Both the position numbers and the translations under genes were made by a program. A stretch of DNA of 64,000 bases from Sphingopyxis sp. MSC1_008 (GTDB taxonomy: Bacteria > Pseudomonadota > Alphaproteobacteria > Sphingomonadales > Sphingomonadaceae), in the NCBI RefSeq assembly GCF_023197165.1, contig NZ_JALPRD010000002.1, positions 434,001 through 498,000 on the forward strand, in the 5' to 3' direction. This document shows, piece after piece, positions 43,452-51,441 of the stretch (positions within the stretch are counted from its first letter, which is position 1; each line of letters begins with the position of its first letter). The notes beneath the pieces were generated by a model. It was not told the origin of the DNA, ran no database searches, and saw nothing but the letters and a program-made list of their open reading frames with translations.

Positions 43452-44450
43452 TCAGGCCCACCCCTCCAACACCTGGTCGGGCGGCCTATGGCCGTCGCAC
43501 CAGGCGCGGATATTGGCGATGACCTTTTCGCCCGAGGCTTCGCGGCCCTCGATCGTCGCCGAGCCGAGATGCGGGAGCAGCACGACGTTCTGGAGCGCGA
43601 GCAGCGCGGGGTCGACCGCGGGCTCGTGCGTATAGACGTCGAGCCCGGCGCCCGCGATGCGGCCGGTCTGGAGCGCCGCGACGAGCGCCTTTTCGTCGAC
43701 GATTTCGCCGCGCGCGGTGTTGATCAGATAAGCCGTCGGCTTCATCGCGCCGATCCGCGCGGCGTTGACCATCTCGTGCGTTTCGGCGGTGTGCGGGCAG
43801 TGGATCGTCACGACGTCGCTGATCCGAAGTAGCGTATCGACGCTGGCGTGGTAGCTTGCGCCGAGTTCTTCCTCGATCGCTTCGGGCAGGCGGCGGCGGT
43901 TGTGATAATGGATCGACAGGCCGAACGCGCGCGCGCGGCGCGCAACCGCGAGGCCGATGCGCCCCATGCCGATGATGCCGAGCAATTTTCCCCCGACGCG
44001 GTGGCCGAGCATCGCGCTCGGCGCCCAGCCCGCCCATTGCCCCGATCGCATCAATTTCTCGCCCTCGGCCAGCCGGCGCGGGACGCTGAGGATCAGTGCC
44101 ATCGTCATGTCGGCGGTGTCCTCGGTGAACACGCCCGGTGTGTTCGACACCATGATGCCCTTGGCGCGCGCGGCGGCGAGGTCGATATGGTCGACCCCGG
44201 CGCCGAAATTGGCGATCAGTTTCAGCCGGTCGCCCGCAGCGTTGATGACGTCCGCGTCGATCTCGTCGGTCACGGTCGGCACGAAGACGTCGCAGTCGGC
44301 AACCGCGGCCTTCAATTCGTCGCGGGTAAATGCCTCGTCGCGCGCCGACAGCGATACATCGAACAATTCGGCCATGCGGCCTTCGACATGCGGCATCAAC
44401 TGGCGGGTGACGATGACGCGCGGGCGTTTCGGACGGGATGAATCGGGCAT
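43452..44450 (-). CDS. D-2-hydroxyacid dehydrogenase (glyoxylate/hydroxypyruvate reductase-like)
   Basis: 332 residues. NAD(P) motif GIIGMGRIG in the middle, catalytic Arg in INTARGEIVDE, Glu in GLDVYTHEP and His in LPHLGSAT. This variety resembles glyoxylate reductases more than the protein at 2691-3683. It would reduce glyoxylate or hydroxypyruvate with NAD(P)H. It is alone and divergent from the SH3-domain gene. ATG 44450 gives a usual N-terminus. Confidence 0.9.
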   Translation of the reverse strand: MPDSSRPKRPRVIVTRQLMPHVEGRMAELFDVSLSARDEAFTRDELKAAVADCDVFVPTVTDEIDADVINAAGDRLKLIANFGAGVDHIDLAAARAKGIMVSNTPGVFTEDTADMTMALILSVPRRLAEGEKLMRSGQWAGWAPSAMLGHRVGGKLLGIIGMGRIGLAVARRARAFGLSIHYHNRRRLPEAIEEELGASYHASVDTLLRISDVVTIHCPHTAETHEMVNAARIGAMKPTAYLINTARGEIVDEKALVAALQTGRIAGAGLDVYTHEPAVDPALLALQNVVLLPHLGSATIEGREASGEKVIANIRAWCDGHRPPDQVLEGWA

Positions 44451-44575
44451 GGCCGCCGATAGAGCGCGCCGATGCGAAGGGGTCAAGGGGAAGTCGCGCG
44501 GATATCTGTGGACGACGGGCCGTTTGCGGCGTGCGACCGGTTGATAATGCCCGCCGATTTTGACAAGGGTTGGCG

Positions 44576-45034
44576 ATGACCAGCCGAAAATTTGCAATGA
44601 TCTTGATCAGCCTTGCCGTCGTGGGACCGGCGTCGGCGCAATCCGATGTGCCGGTGCCCTATTGGGCGTCGATCAGTGTCGACGATGCGCGCATGCGTAA
44701 GGGGCCGTCGCCCGACGTTCCGGTGATCTGGGAATATCGGCGCAAGGACCTGCCGGTCAAAGTCGTCGCGCGGCACGAAAACTGGCGCAAGGTCGAGGAT
44801 CCCGACGGGACGCAGGGCTGGATGGCGTCCTATTTGCTCAGCCGAACGCGTACTGCCATCGTCACCGGTGAAATCCGCCCGCTTCGCGAAGACGCCAGCC
44901 TTTCGGCGGCGGTCGCCTATCGCGCCGAGCCCGGCGTCGTCGGCCGGATCACCGATTGCAAGGACGGCTGGTGCCTGCTCGACGTCAAGGGCCGCAAGGG
45001 CTGGATCCAGACCGACCATATCTGGGGCGACTGA
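44576..45034 (+). CDS. bacterial SH3-domain exported protein
   Basis: 152 residues with a signal peptide (about 1-22, PASAQ) and two SH3-like units. The first is recognisable from ARMRKGPSPDVPVIWEYRRKDLPVKVVARHENWRKVEDPDGTQGWM, the second from IRPLREDASLSAAVAYRAEPGVVGRITDCKDGWCLLDVKGRKGWIQ. It matches the DUF1058/SH3_4 family, which likely binds cell-wall peptides. AAGGG just upstream favours ATG 44576. It is convergent with the lipoprotein gene that follows. Confidence 0.88.
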   Translation: MTSRKFAMILISLAVVGPASAQSDVPVPYWASISVDDARMRKGPSPDVPVIWEYRRKDLPVKVVARHENWRKVEDPDGTQGWMASYLLSRTRTAIVTGEIRPLREDASLSAAVAYRAEPGVVGRITDCKDGWCLLDVKGRKGWIQTDHIWGD

Positions 45035-45079
45035 GCCCGCCTCGGAAGATCGACCGGTTCCGGATCCTGCCGCTTGGGT

Positions 45080-45478
45080 TCAGCTCTTCCTGGGCGTGAC
45101 GGTCACGGTCATGCCGTCGGGGGCCGTGGCGGTGAAGCTGCCATCGGCGGCGACGGGCGACAGGCCCCAGCACGCTTCGGCTTCGTCGCCGTCGGGATCG
45201 AAACAATCCTTGCCATCCTTGTGCGCGAACTTGCCCTTTTTGACGGTGTTTCCTTTCGCGTCGGTGTCGACATAGGTCCCGTCGGCGTTGATGACCGTCG
45301 AAGCCGCGGTGCCGTCGGCCATTTTGACGTCGTAGCTGCCCGGCGCAGTTCCGGGGTTGGCGGCCGCGACGGGCGCTGCCGTTTCGGCGGGCGCCGCGGC
45401 GCTGTCCTTCGACTCTTCGGCCTTTTGCGAACAGGCCGACAGCGCGGCGAGTACGGCAAGCAGAACCAGTTTTTTCAT
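45080..45478 (-). CDS. lipoprotein, 132 aa
   Basis: 132 residues. A lipobox LSACSQ places the lipid Cys at residue 15, so it is an outer- or inner-membrane lipoprotein. An Ala/Pro/Glu-rich linker is followed by a beta-rich domain (GSYDVKMADGTAASTVINADGTYVDTDAKGN and DGSFTATAPDGMTVTVTPRKS). No family name can be given. ATG 45478 is the sensible start; longer frames lose the signal. Confidence 0.75.
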   Translation of the reverse strand: MKKLVLLAVLAALSACSQKAEESKDSAAAPAETAAPVAAANPGTAPGSYDVKMADGTAASTVINADGTYVDTDAKGNTVKKGKFAHKDGKDCFDPDGDEAEACWGLSPVAADGSFTATAPDGMTVTVTPRKS

Positions 45479-45553
45479 GTCGATATCTCCCCACAAGAAT
45501 GCGCGCAGGCTATGCCTTTCGCGAAGGCATCGCAACGGCAATCGCCGGACGGC

Positions 45554-45583
45554 AAAAAGGGCCGATGGTTGCTCATCGGCCCT
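45554..45583 (-). terminator. intrinsic terminator of the RcnB-like gene
   Basis: On the minus strand, AGGGCCGAT-N8-ATCGGCCCT is followed by a TTTTT run (the AAAAA at 45554-45558 on the plus strand). It begins 25 bp after the RcnB-like stop at 45609. A clear stem plus U-tract, the best canonical terminator in the window. Confidence 0.85.
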
Positions 45584-45608
45584 CCTTGGACGAACGCCGG
45601 CCTATCGT

Positions 45609-46076
45609 TTAGCGGCGCCAGTTGAAGTGGTTGCGGTACACTTTCACCACCCGGCCGTTGCGCTCGTTGACGAGCAGCAGGTCGTTATAGTGACGCACAT
45701 AGGTCAGGTTGCGGCTGGCGCGCGGCACGCCCCAGCGGCTGTCCCAGCTCGGACGATAGCTGGGCGCGTAATAGTTCGAACGCAGGGTCGAACCGACGCG
45801 GAACTGCTGATATTTGAACGGCGCGCGATAGTTCGAATAGCGACGATCCTGGCGCCAATCGCGCTGGCTTTCGCGCAGATCCTGACGGGCATCGCGGACA
45901 TCGTGGCGCGCGTCGCGGACATCGCCGCGATCGCCGCGACGCTGGGCGTTGCGCAGGTCGCGCTGTTCTTCGCGCAGTTCCTTGCGGTCATTGCGGATCT
46001 CGCGCGTCTGAGCCTGCGCCATGGCGGGGACCATCATCGCGGCGATCAGGCCGGCGGTGAGAAATTTGCTCTTCAT
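45609..46076 (-). CDS. RcnB-like exported protein
   Basis: 155 residues. The signal peptide (about 1-22, MAQAQ) precedes a highly charged repeat region (REIRNDRKELREEQRDLRN then RDARHDVRDARQDLRESQRD), probably a coiled coil, and a C-terminal RcnB-type domain with RNLTYVRHYNDLLLVNERNGRVVKVYRNHFNW. RcnB of E. coli affects nickel and cobalt homeostasis in the periplasm; function may differ here. A tandem 10-bp repeat about 115 bp upstream is shared with the EF-hand gene. An intrinsic terminator follows. Confidence 0.8.
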   Translation of the reverse strand: MKSKFLTAGLIAAMMVPAMAQAQTREIRNDRKELREEQRDLRNAQRRGDRGDVRDARHDVRDARQDLRESQRDWRQDRRYSNYRAPFKYQQFRVGSTLRSNYYAPSYRPSWDSRWGVPRASRNLTYVRHYNDLLLVNERNGRVVKVYRNHFNWRR

Positions 46077-46188
46077 TGTGCCATTCCTTTTCAGTCGGTC
46101 AGGGGGAGTGGATCTGCCCGATGACAAATATGGAATAGGCGATTCGAATTGAACGGAGCCGGAATGCGCCGTTTATTTTCAGGACATT

Positions 46189-46210
46189 AGTGTCGCAAAT
46201 TGTCGCGGCC
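46189..46210 (-). promoter_or_regulatory. tandem 10-bp operator upstream of the RcnB-like gene
   Basis: Read on the minus strand, CCGCGACAAT TTGCGACACT is a head-to-tail 10-bp pair. It contains the same 16-mer core GCGACAATTTGCGACA as the site at 22391-22410, in the same orientation relative to its gene. It is about 115 bp upstream of ATG 46076. Confidence 0.6.
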
Positions 46211-46270
46211 AAAACGACGAAACGGCGCCGTCTTGCGACGGCGGCGTGCAACTTTTCGCAATGGGCGGTT

Positions 46271-47458
46271 TTAGACGAGCTCGACCGCAACCGCCGTCGC
46301 TTCGCCGCCGCCGATGCACAGGCTGGCGATGCCGCGCGTCTTGCCGTGGCGCTGCAGCGCCGCGATCAGGGTCGTGATGATGCGCGTACCGCTGGCGCCG
46401 ATCGGATGGCCGAGTGCGGTCGCGCCGCCGTGGACGTTGATCTTTTCGTGCGGGATGCCGAGGTCGTGCATCGCGAACATCGCGACGCAGGCGAAGGCTT
46501 CGTTGACCTCGAACAGGTCGACGTCGCCGATGCTCCAGCCGGTTTTGGCGAGCAGCTTGTTGATCGCGCCGACGGGGGCGACAGTGAAATCCTTGGGCTC
46601 CTGCGCGTGCGCGGCGTGCGCGACGAGGCGTGCCACCGGCTTTGCGCCCTTGGCGTCGGCGACCGACTGGCGCGTCAGGACGACCGCGGCGGCGCCGTCC
46701 GAAATCGACGAGCTGGTCGCGGCGGTGATCGTGCCATCCTTTGCAAAGGCGGGCTTCAGCGTCGGGATCTTGTCGGGCATCGCCTTGCTGGGGGCTTCGT
46801 CGGTGTCGACGACGACGTCGCCCTTGCGCCCCGCGATGGTGACCGGCGCGATTTCATTGGCGAAGGCGCCGCCCGCGATCGCGCTCTTGGCGCGGCTCAG
46901 CGATTCGAGCGTATAATCGTCCTGCGCCTGACGGCTGAGCTGATAGGCGTCGGCGGTATCCTGCGCGAAGGTGCCCATCGCGCGGCCGGCTTCATAGGCG
47001 TCTTCCAGACCGTCGAGGAACATATGGTCATAGGCGGTGTCGTGGCCGATGCGCGCGCCCGAACGATGCTTCTTGAGCAGATAGGGGGCGTTGGTCATCG
47101 ATTCCATGCCGCCCGCGACGATCAGGTCGACGCTGCCGGCGGCGAGCGCTTCGGCGCCCATGATCACGGTCTGCATGCCCGAGCCGCACACCTTGTTGAC
47201 GGTCGTCGCCTGCACCGACTTGGGCAGGCCGGCCTTGATCGCAGCCTGACGCGCGGGTGCCTGGCCGAGCCCGGCGGGAAGCACGCAGCCCATGTAGATG
47301 CGCTCGATATCGTCACCCGACACGCCCGCGCGCTCGACTGCCGCCTTGACCGCGGTCGCGCCGAGATCGGTCGCGCTCGCGTCCGACAGGCTGCCCTGCA
47401 TGCTGCCCATCGGGGTGCGGGCGTAGGAGAGGAAAACGACGGGATCGGTGGCGGTCAT
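46271..47458 (-). CDS. acetyl-CoA C-acetyltransferase (thiolase)
   Basis: 395 residues. Nucleophile Cys91 in NKVCGSGMQ, His in NVHGGATALGHPIGASG, and the second active-site Cys in SLCIGGGEA. These define biosynthetic or degradative thiolases that condense or split acyl-CoA. The catalytic set is complete. Whether it is an acetoacetyl-CoA thiolase or a longer-chain enzyme cannot be told. GGAG upstream of ATG 47458 supports the start. It is divergent from the aldehyde dehydrogenase gene. Confidence 0.93.
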   Translation of the reverse strand: MTATDPVVFLSYARTPMGSMQGSLSDASATDLGATAVKAAVERAGVSGDDIERIYMGCVLPAGLGQAPARQAAIKAGLPKSVQATTVNKVCGSGMQTVIMGAEALAAGSVDLIVAGGMESMTNAPYLLKKHRSGARIGHDTAYDHMFLDGLEDAYEAGRAMGTFAQDTADAYQLSRQAQDDYTLESLSRAKSAIAGGAFANEIAPVTIAGRKGDVVVDTDEAPSKAMPDKIPTLKPAFAKDGTITAATSSSISDGAAAVVLTRQSVADAKGAKPVARLVAHAAHAQEPKDFTVAPVGAINKLLAKTGWSIGDVDLFEVNEAFACVAMFAMHDLGIPHEKINVHGGATALGHPIGASGTRIITTLIAALQRHGKTRGIASLCIGGGEATAVAVELV

Positions 47459-47619
47459 GGCGAGAGACTCCGGTGGGGAAAGATACGTCGGCGGGTCGCT
47501 TAGCGGTTTTGCTGCACTTGCGAAAGAGGCAGGGAAGAGATGGGGGGCCCGTTTCATCTTGCAACCCGCCGCGCGGCATGATCAAACACCGCCCGCACGG
47601 ATATTGGGGGAGACGGGTC

Positions 47620-49074
47620 ATGGCTACCGCGATCAAGCAGGACATTGCCGGCGAAACGGCGCGCATGCACAAGGTGCTGACGGCGCAGAAAGCGAGCTTT
47701 ACCGCGGCGATGCCCGAGAGCCTGAGCGTCCGGGCCGACCGCATCGACCGCGCGATCGCGCTGCTCGTCGATAATAAGGAAGAATTCGCCAAGGCGGTGA
47801 GCGAGGATTTCGGCCATCGCAGCCGCGAACAGACGCTGATGACCGATATCATGCCCTCGGTCAGCGCCTTGAAGCATGCGAAAAAGCATATGGCGAGCTG
47901 GTCGAAGGGTGAAAAACGCAAGCCCACCTTTCCGCTCGGGCTGCTCGGCGCGAAGGCCGAGGTCGTTTATCAGCCAAAGGGCGTCGTCGGCATCGTCGCG
48001 CCGTGGAATTTCCCCGTCGGCATGGTCTTCGTGCCGATGGCAGGCGTGCTCGCGGCGGGCAATCGCGCGATGATCAAGCCGAGCGAATTCACCGAAAATG
48101 TCTCGGCGCTGATGGCGCGGCTGGTCCCCGACTATTTCGACGAAAGCGAAATGGCGGTGTTCACCGGCGATTCTGACGTCGGCGTGGCCTTCTCGAAACT
48201 CGCCTTCGACCATATGATCTTCACCGGCGCGACCAGTGTCGGGCGCCACATCATGCGCGCCGCTGCGGACAATCTTGTGCCGGTGACGCTCGAACTCGGC
48301 GGCAAGTCGCCGACCTTCATCGGGCGCAGCGCGAACAAGGATCTCGTCGGTCAGCGCGTCGCGCTCGGCAAGATGATGAACGCGGGGCAGATCTGCCTTG
48401 CGCCCGATTACCTGCTCGTCGCCGAGGATCAGGAAGGCGCGGTGATCGACAGCGTCACCAAGGGCGCGACCGCGCTCTATCCCACCCTGCTCGCCAACGA
48501 CGATTACACCTCGGTCGTGAACACGCGCAATTACGACCGGCTGCAAAGCTATCTGGCGGACGCGCGCGAAAAGGGCGCCGAGGTGATCGAGGTCAATCCG
48601 GGCGGCGAGGATTTCGCGAGCGCGAACGGCCACAAGATGCCGCTCCATATCGTGCGAAACCCGACCGACGACATGAAGGTGATGCAGGAGGAGATCTTCG
48701 GCCCGATCCTGCCGGTGAAGACGTACAAGCATATCGACGATGCGATCGATTATGTGAACGCGAACGACCGCCCGCTTGGCCTTTATTATTTCGGGCAGGA
48801 CAAGAGCGAGGAGGACCGCGTGCTGACGCGGACGATCTCGGGCGGCGTGACGGTCAACGACGTCCTGTTCCACAATGCGATGGAGGATCTGCCGTTCGGC
48901 GGCGTCGGCCCGTCGGGCATGGGCAATTATCACGGGGTCGACGGTTTTCGCACTTTCAGCCACGCGCGCGCGGTCTATCGCCAGCCGAAGCTCGATGTAG
49001 CGGGGCTCGCGGGCTTCAAGCCGCCCTATGGAAAGGCGACCGCGAAGACGCTCGCGAAAGAGCTCAAGAAATAG
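47620..49074 (+). CDS. coniferyl-aldehyde dehydrogenase-like enzyme
   Basis: 484 residues, aldehyde dehydrogenase superfamily, close to the CalB type. Key segments are GIVAPWNFPVGMVFVPMAG, the Glu in VTLELGGKSP and the Cys in NAGQICLAPDY. The absence of a signal and a hydrophobic C-terminus imply a soluble enzyme. It oxidises an aromatic or long-chain aldehyde to the acid with NAD(P). It precedes the tRNA-Leu gene. Confidence 0.88.
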   Translation: MATAIKQDIAGETARMHKVLTAQKASFTAAMPESLSVRADRIDRAIALLVDNKEEFAKAVSEDFGHRSREQTLMTDIMPSVSALKHAKKHMASWSKGEKRKPTFPLGLLGAKAEVVYQPKGVVGIVAPWNFPVGMVFVPMAGVLAAGNRAMIKPSEFTENVSALMARLVPDYFDESEMAVFTGDSDVGVAFSKLAFDHMIFTGATSVGRHIMRAAADNLVPVTLELGGKSPTFIGRSANKDLVGQRVALGKMMNAGQICLAPDYLLVAEDQEGAVIDSVTKGATALYPTLLANDDYTSVVNTRNYDRLQSYLADAREKGAEVIEVNPGGEDFASANGHKMPLHIVRNPTDDMKVMQEEIFGPILPVKTYKHIDDAIDYVNANDRPLGLYYFGQDKSEEDRVLTRTISGGVTVNDVLFHNAMEDLPFGGVGPSGMGNYHGVDGFRTFSHARAVYRQPKLDVAGLAGFKPPYGKATAKTLAKELKK

Positions 49075-49120
49075 CTTGGCAAGATAGGGCGTCCCGGCCT
49101 ATCGGGGCGGCCTTCCACGG

Positions 49121-49205
49121 GCCCCTGTGGTGAAATTGGTAGACGCGCCGCACTCAAAATGCGGTTCCGCAAGGAGTGCTGGTTCGAGTCCGGCCAGGGG
49201 CACCA
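49121..49205 (+). tRNA. tRNA-Leu(CAA)
   Basis: 85 nt. Acceptor stem GCCCCTG/CAGGGGC, anticodon stem CCGCA/TGCGG enclosing the loop CTCAAAA with anticodon CAA at 49155-49157, a long variable arm, TTCGAGTC T-loop and an encoded CCA end (49203-49205). The class II long arm and anticodon agree on leucine. It lies 46 bp after the aldehyde dehydrogenase and could be a site for integrative elements, but none is present here. Confidence 0.97.
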
Positions 49206-49277
49206 CCGCCACCCAAGGGCGGTCTTTTGCTGGCTTTTTGGCTGTGGCCCTGCTCATGAACTGACGCGTATGGCCTC

Positions 49278-50201
49278 TCAGACGGGCAAGGGTTCGAGTG
49301 TGCCGAGCCAGGCAACCAACGCCAATATCGTCGCGGCGGCGAGCATCTCGATCGTCAGGCTTTGGCGTATCGCGCGGCGCGCAGCGGCGGGGGCGATGTG
49401 TTCGCCGGTCAGGGCGGGGGTCAGCCGCCAGCGGTTCGCGGCTGCGAGCGCAAGCATGACCCCGAAGAACAACAATTTGATGGCGAGAAGCTGGCCATAG
49501 GGAGCGGTGAGCGCGCGGCCGATATTGTTCGAGCCGACAATGATCTGGGTGTTGATCAGCCCGGTTGCCGCGATGACCGGCACGCAAACCGTGCCGACGC
49601 GCGCGAATCGATCGAGGCTGCGCACCATCAGAGCGGGCTGCGTTGAAGCGATGCCGCCGCGCCGCCGCAGCAGGATCAGGAAGGCGCCGAGCGCGCCGAG
49701 CCACACGGCGGCGGCAATCATGTGGAGCGCATCGCTAAGGCGATGGATCGCCCCAGTAAGGCCTTCGCTCGCGCCGGCGTGACCGGCCCAGACCAGCGTC
49801 GCGAGCGCGGTCGATCCCGCGATGACGATTGTCGCGGCGGCGGCCGTCGGCCGCTTGCCAAGCTGCGCCGCGGCCGCGAGCGCCATCCCGAGAGCCGCCA
49901 TGCGAACGAGCCAGGCGGTTCCGACGTCGGTTTCGCGAACGAGCGTCATCAGCATGGCAGGATCGACGGCAAGGAGGGCAACGCCCTGCATGCTCGCGGT
50001 GAGCGCGGCCATGCCGATGAACGATGCGATCAACCCCAGCACCGCGAGCCACGATTGCGGAGCACTCAGGGCCCTGATGACGGCAGGATCCTGCCGTTCC
50101 CCGCCGCGGAGGGCATGGAGGGGAAAGGCCGCCAGCCCCGTGAGCAGCATCAGGTCGGCATAAAGCGCGAACCGGATGCCGATCAGGAAGATGTCGGCCA
50201 C
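49278..50201 (-). CDS. copD: CopD-like copper resistance membrane protein
   Basis: 307 residues with about eight predicted membrane helices and the CopD/PcoD signature near WLGALGAFLILL and SDALHMIAAAVW (a conserved His-Met in the helix). It is an inner-membrane copper transporter partner of CopC. Only 4 bp separate it from copC, so the two are cotranscribed. It ends 72 bp from the tRNA, on the opposite strand. Confidence 0.9.
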   Translation of the reverse strand: MADIFLIGIRFALYADLMLLTGLAAFPLHALRGGERQDPAVIRALSAPQSWLAVLGLIASFIGMAALTASMQGVALLAVDPAMLMTLVRETDVGTAWLVRMAALGMALAAAAQLGKRPTAAAATIVIAGSTALATLVWAGHAGASEGLTGAIHRLSDALHMIAAAVWLGALGAFLILLRRRGGIASTQPALMVRSLDRFARVGTVCVPVIAATGLINTQIIVGSNNIGRALTAPYGQLLAIKLLFFGVMLALAAANRWRLTPALTGEHIAPAAARRAIRQSLTIEMLAAATILALVAWLGTLEPLPV

Positions 50202-50205
50202 GGGC

Positions 50206-50589
50206 TTATTTGACCGTGAAGCTGAATTCGCTGCCCATGCGGTGGGTGTCCGCGCCCGCGGCCGACCATTTCACCGTGTATGTGCCGGGGACGAGCGCGC
50301 GCTTGAGCTGGAGTGTCAGCGACATGCCGTCCTTGCCCATCGCCGACGTGAAGGGGATCGGCATCGGCGGATGGTCCTTCATCCCGGGCATGCCGGTCAT
50401 CACCACTTCGGTCTTCACGGTCGAGGCGATCAGCTTTTCATTGAATTTCAGACTGACGGTGGTCACCTTCGATACGGTGGCGTTCGCCGGCGGGGTCGAT
50501 CCCACCAGCTTCGCATGCGCCAGCGCAGGTCCGGGCATCAAGGACAGCGCGAGGATTGCCGTGACGGCGGGCAAAAGCGACTTCTTCAT
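50206..50589 (-). CDS. copC: CopC-like periplasmic copper-binding protein
   Basis: 127 residues. A signal peptide is cleaved before HAKLVGSTPPAN, putting His1 of the mature protein at the N-terminus as in Cu(II)-binding CopC. A Met-rich stretch TGMPGMKDHPPMP and a C-terminal ADTHRMGSEFSFTV strand follow the CopC pattern. It carries copper in the periplasm, likely handing it to CopD. Upstream, the divergent region holds a candidate ECF promoter (50621-50646). Confidence 0.93.
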   Translation of the reverse strand: MKKSLLPAVTAILALSLMPGPALAHAKLVGSTPPANATVSKVTTVSLKFNEKLIASTVKTEVVMTGMPGMKDHPPMPIPFTSAMGKDGMSLTLQLKRALVPGTYTVKWSAAGADTHRMGSEFSFTVK

Positions 50590-50620
50590 AAAAAACTCCA
50601 AATATAGGCTTGTCCTGCTA

Positions 50621-50646
50621 TTACGCAGAGCGACGCGATCGCCCTT
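50621..50646 (-). promoter_or_regulatory. candidate ECF promoter for copCD
   Basis: On the minus strand AAGGGC-N13-TGCGTAA lies with its downstream end 31 nt before the copC ATG. It mirrors the GAGGGG-N13-CGCGTAT sites before the anti-sigma candidate and copA, at the same distance from the start. Confidence 0.5.
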
Positions 50647-50680
50647 GGAAAAATGATCCTCTCGAAAATGGGCGGCGGTT

Positions 50681-50706
50681 GAGGGGTGGCAGGCCGCGGC
50701 GCGTAT
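50681..50706 (+). promoter_or_regulatory. candidate ECF promoter of the cnrYXH-like operon
   Basis: GAGGGG (50681-50686), 13 nt, then CGCGTAT (50700-50706). The element ends 31 nt before ATG 50738. The same hexamer and heptamer with identical 13-nt spacing recur before copA (52008-52033). ECF promoters are typically two short blocks with rigid spacing, so autoregulation by the sigma factor of this operon is likely. Confidence 0.6.
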
Positions 50707-50737
50707 ACGTCTTTGAAAGGATGAGCGGGACGGGCCC

Positions 50738-51004
50738 ATGGACGACGAACTTCGGATCCTGAACGCGGCGGAGATGCCGGCCGCACTCGATGTGCTCGAC
50801 GCGCGCGTCCTGAGCGCGCTCGCGGCGCGGAGGCACGAGGCCGTCAGCTTGCGCCGCACGATGCTGGTCGCCGCGCTCGTGTCGCTCGGCGGCGGGGTCG
50901 CCGCGGGCAGCGCTTTCGTTCCCGACGCGGTGGCGGCGAGCCCGCTCACGCCGTTCGTACCCGACAGCCCGTTGGCGCCGTCGGCGTTGCTGGGCGGGCC
51001 CTGA
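50738..51004 (+). CDS. small membrane anti-sigma candidate (CnrY-like)
   Basis: 88 residues: about 40 cytoplasmic residues, one membrane helix (about 40-63, RTMLVAALVSLGGGVAAGSAF) and a Pro-rich periplasmic tail. Size, topology and position match CnrY, the anti-sigma factor that anchors CnrH and interacts with CnrX. Sequence similarity itself is too low to see by eye, so this is inferred from order cnrY-cnrX-cnrH and topology. Its TGA overlaps the next ATG (TGATG). Confidence 0.7.
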   Translation: MDDELRILNAAEMPAALDVLDARVLSALAARRHEAVSLRRTMLVAALVSLGGGVAAGSAFVPDAVAASPLTPFVPDSPLAPSALLGGP

Positions 51005-51441
51005 TGGGGCTGCGCCGCATCTGGATCGTCGGCCTCATCGCCTTTGTGGCGGCGGTGGCGGGCGTGTTTGTCGGGCGGATGCTCGTCGATACGCCGCGCG
51101 CGAGCGAGACCGAGCTGCACGCGCTTTTGCACCGCGAGGCGAAGCTGTCGGACGAACAGGAAACGCGGTTGCGGCCGATCGAGGCGCGGTTTGCGGCGCG
51201 GCGCGCGGCGCTCGAACTGGAAATGCGCGCGGCGAACATCCGGCTCGCGCAGGCGATCGAGGCCGAACATGGCTATGGCCCGCGCGTCACTGCGGCGATC
51301 GACGAGACCCACGATATCATGGGGGCGCTCCAGAAGGAGACGCTCGAGCATCTGTTCGCGATGCGCGATGTGCTCGACGCCAACCAGACCGCGACATTCG
51401 ACAAGATCGTGGTCAAGGCCCTGACCGCCGATGCGCGGTGA
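51004..51441 (+). CDS. periplasmic metal sensor (CnrX-like)
   Basis: 145 residues with one N-terminal membrane helix (about 6-24) and a long helical periplasmic domain. The five metal ligands of Cupriavidus CnrX (His42, His46, Glu63, His119, Met123) fall at His39, His43, Glu60, His116 and Met120, a constant offset of three with no gap: ELHALLH, IEARF and EHLFAM. It should sense metal in the periplasm and release the anti-sigma-bound sigma factor. The copper genes on both sides suggest copper or another soft metal as inducer. The stop overlaps the sigma gene by 4 bp. Confidence 0.85.
   Translation: MGLRRIWIVGLIAFVAAVAGVFVGRMLVDTPRASETELHALLHREAKLSDEQETRLRPIEARFAARRAALELEMRAANIRLAQAIEAEHGYGPRVTAAIDETHDIMGALQKETLEHLFAMRDVLDANQTATFDKIVVKALTADAR

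Noticed and set aside
45890-45990. Possible tandem repeat or CRISPR-like array in the RcnB-like gene
   Set aside because: The repetitive GATCGC/GCGGACATC pattern encodes the charged heptads of the protein; no regular repeat-spacer structure.
49159-49500. 113-codon frame overlapping the tRNA-Leu 3' half and copD
   Set aside because: Overlaps a certain tRNA and the antisense of copD; no RBS.
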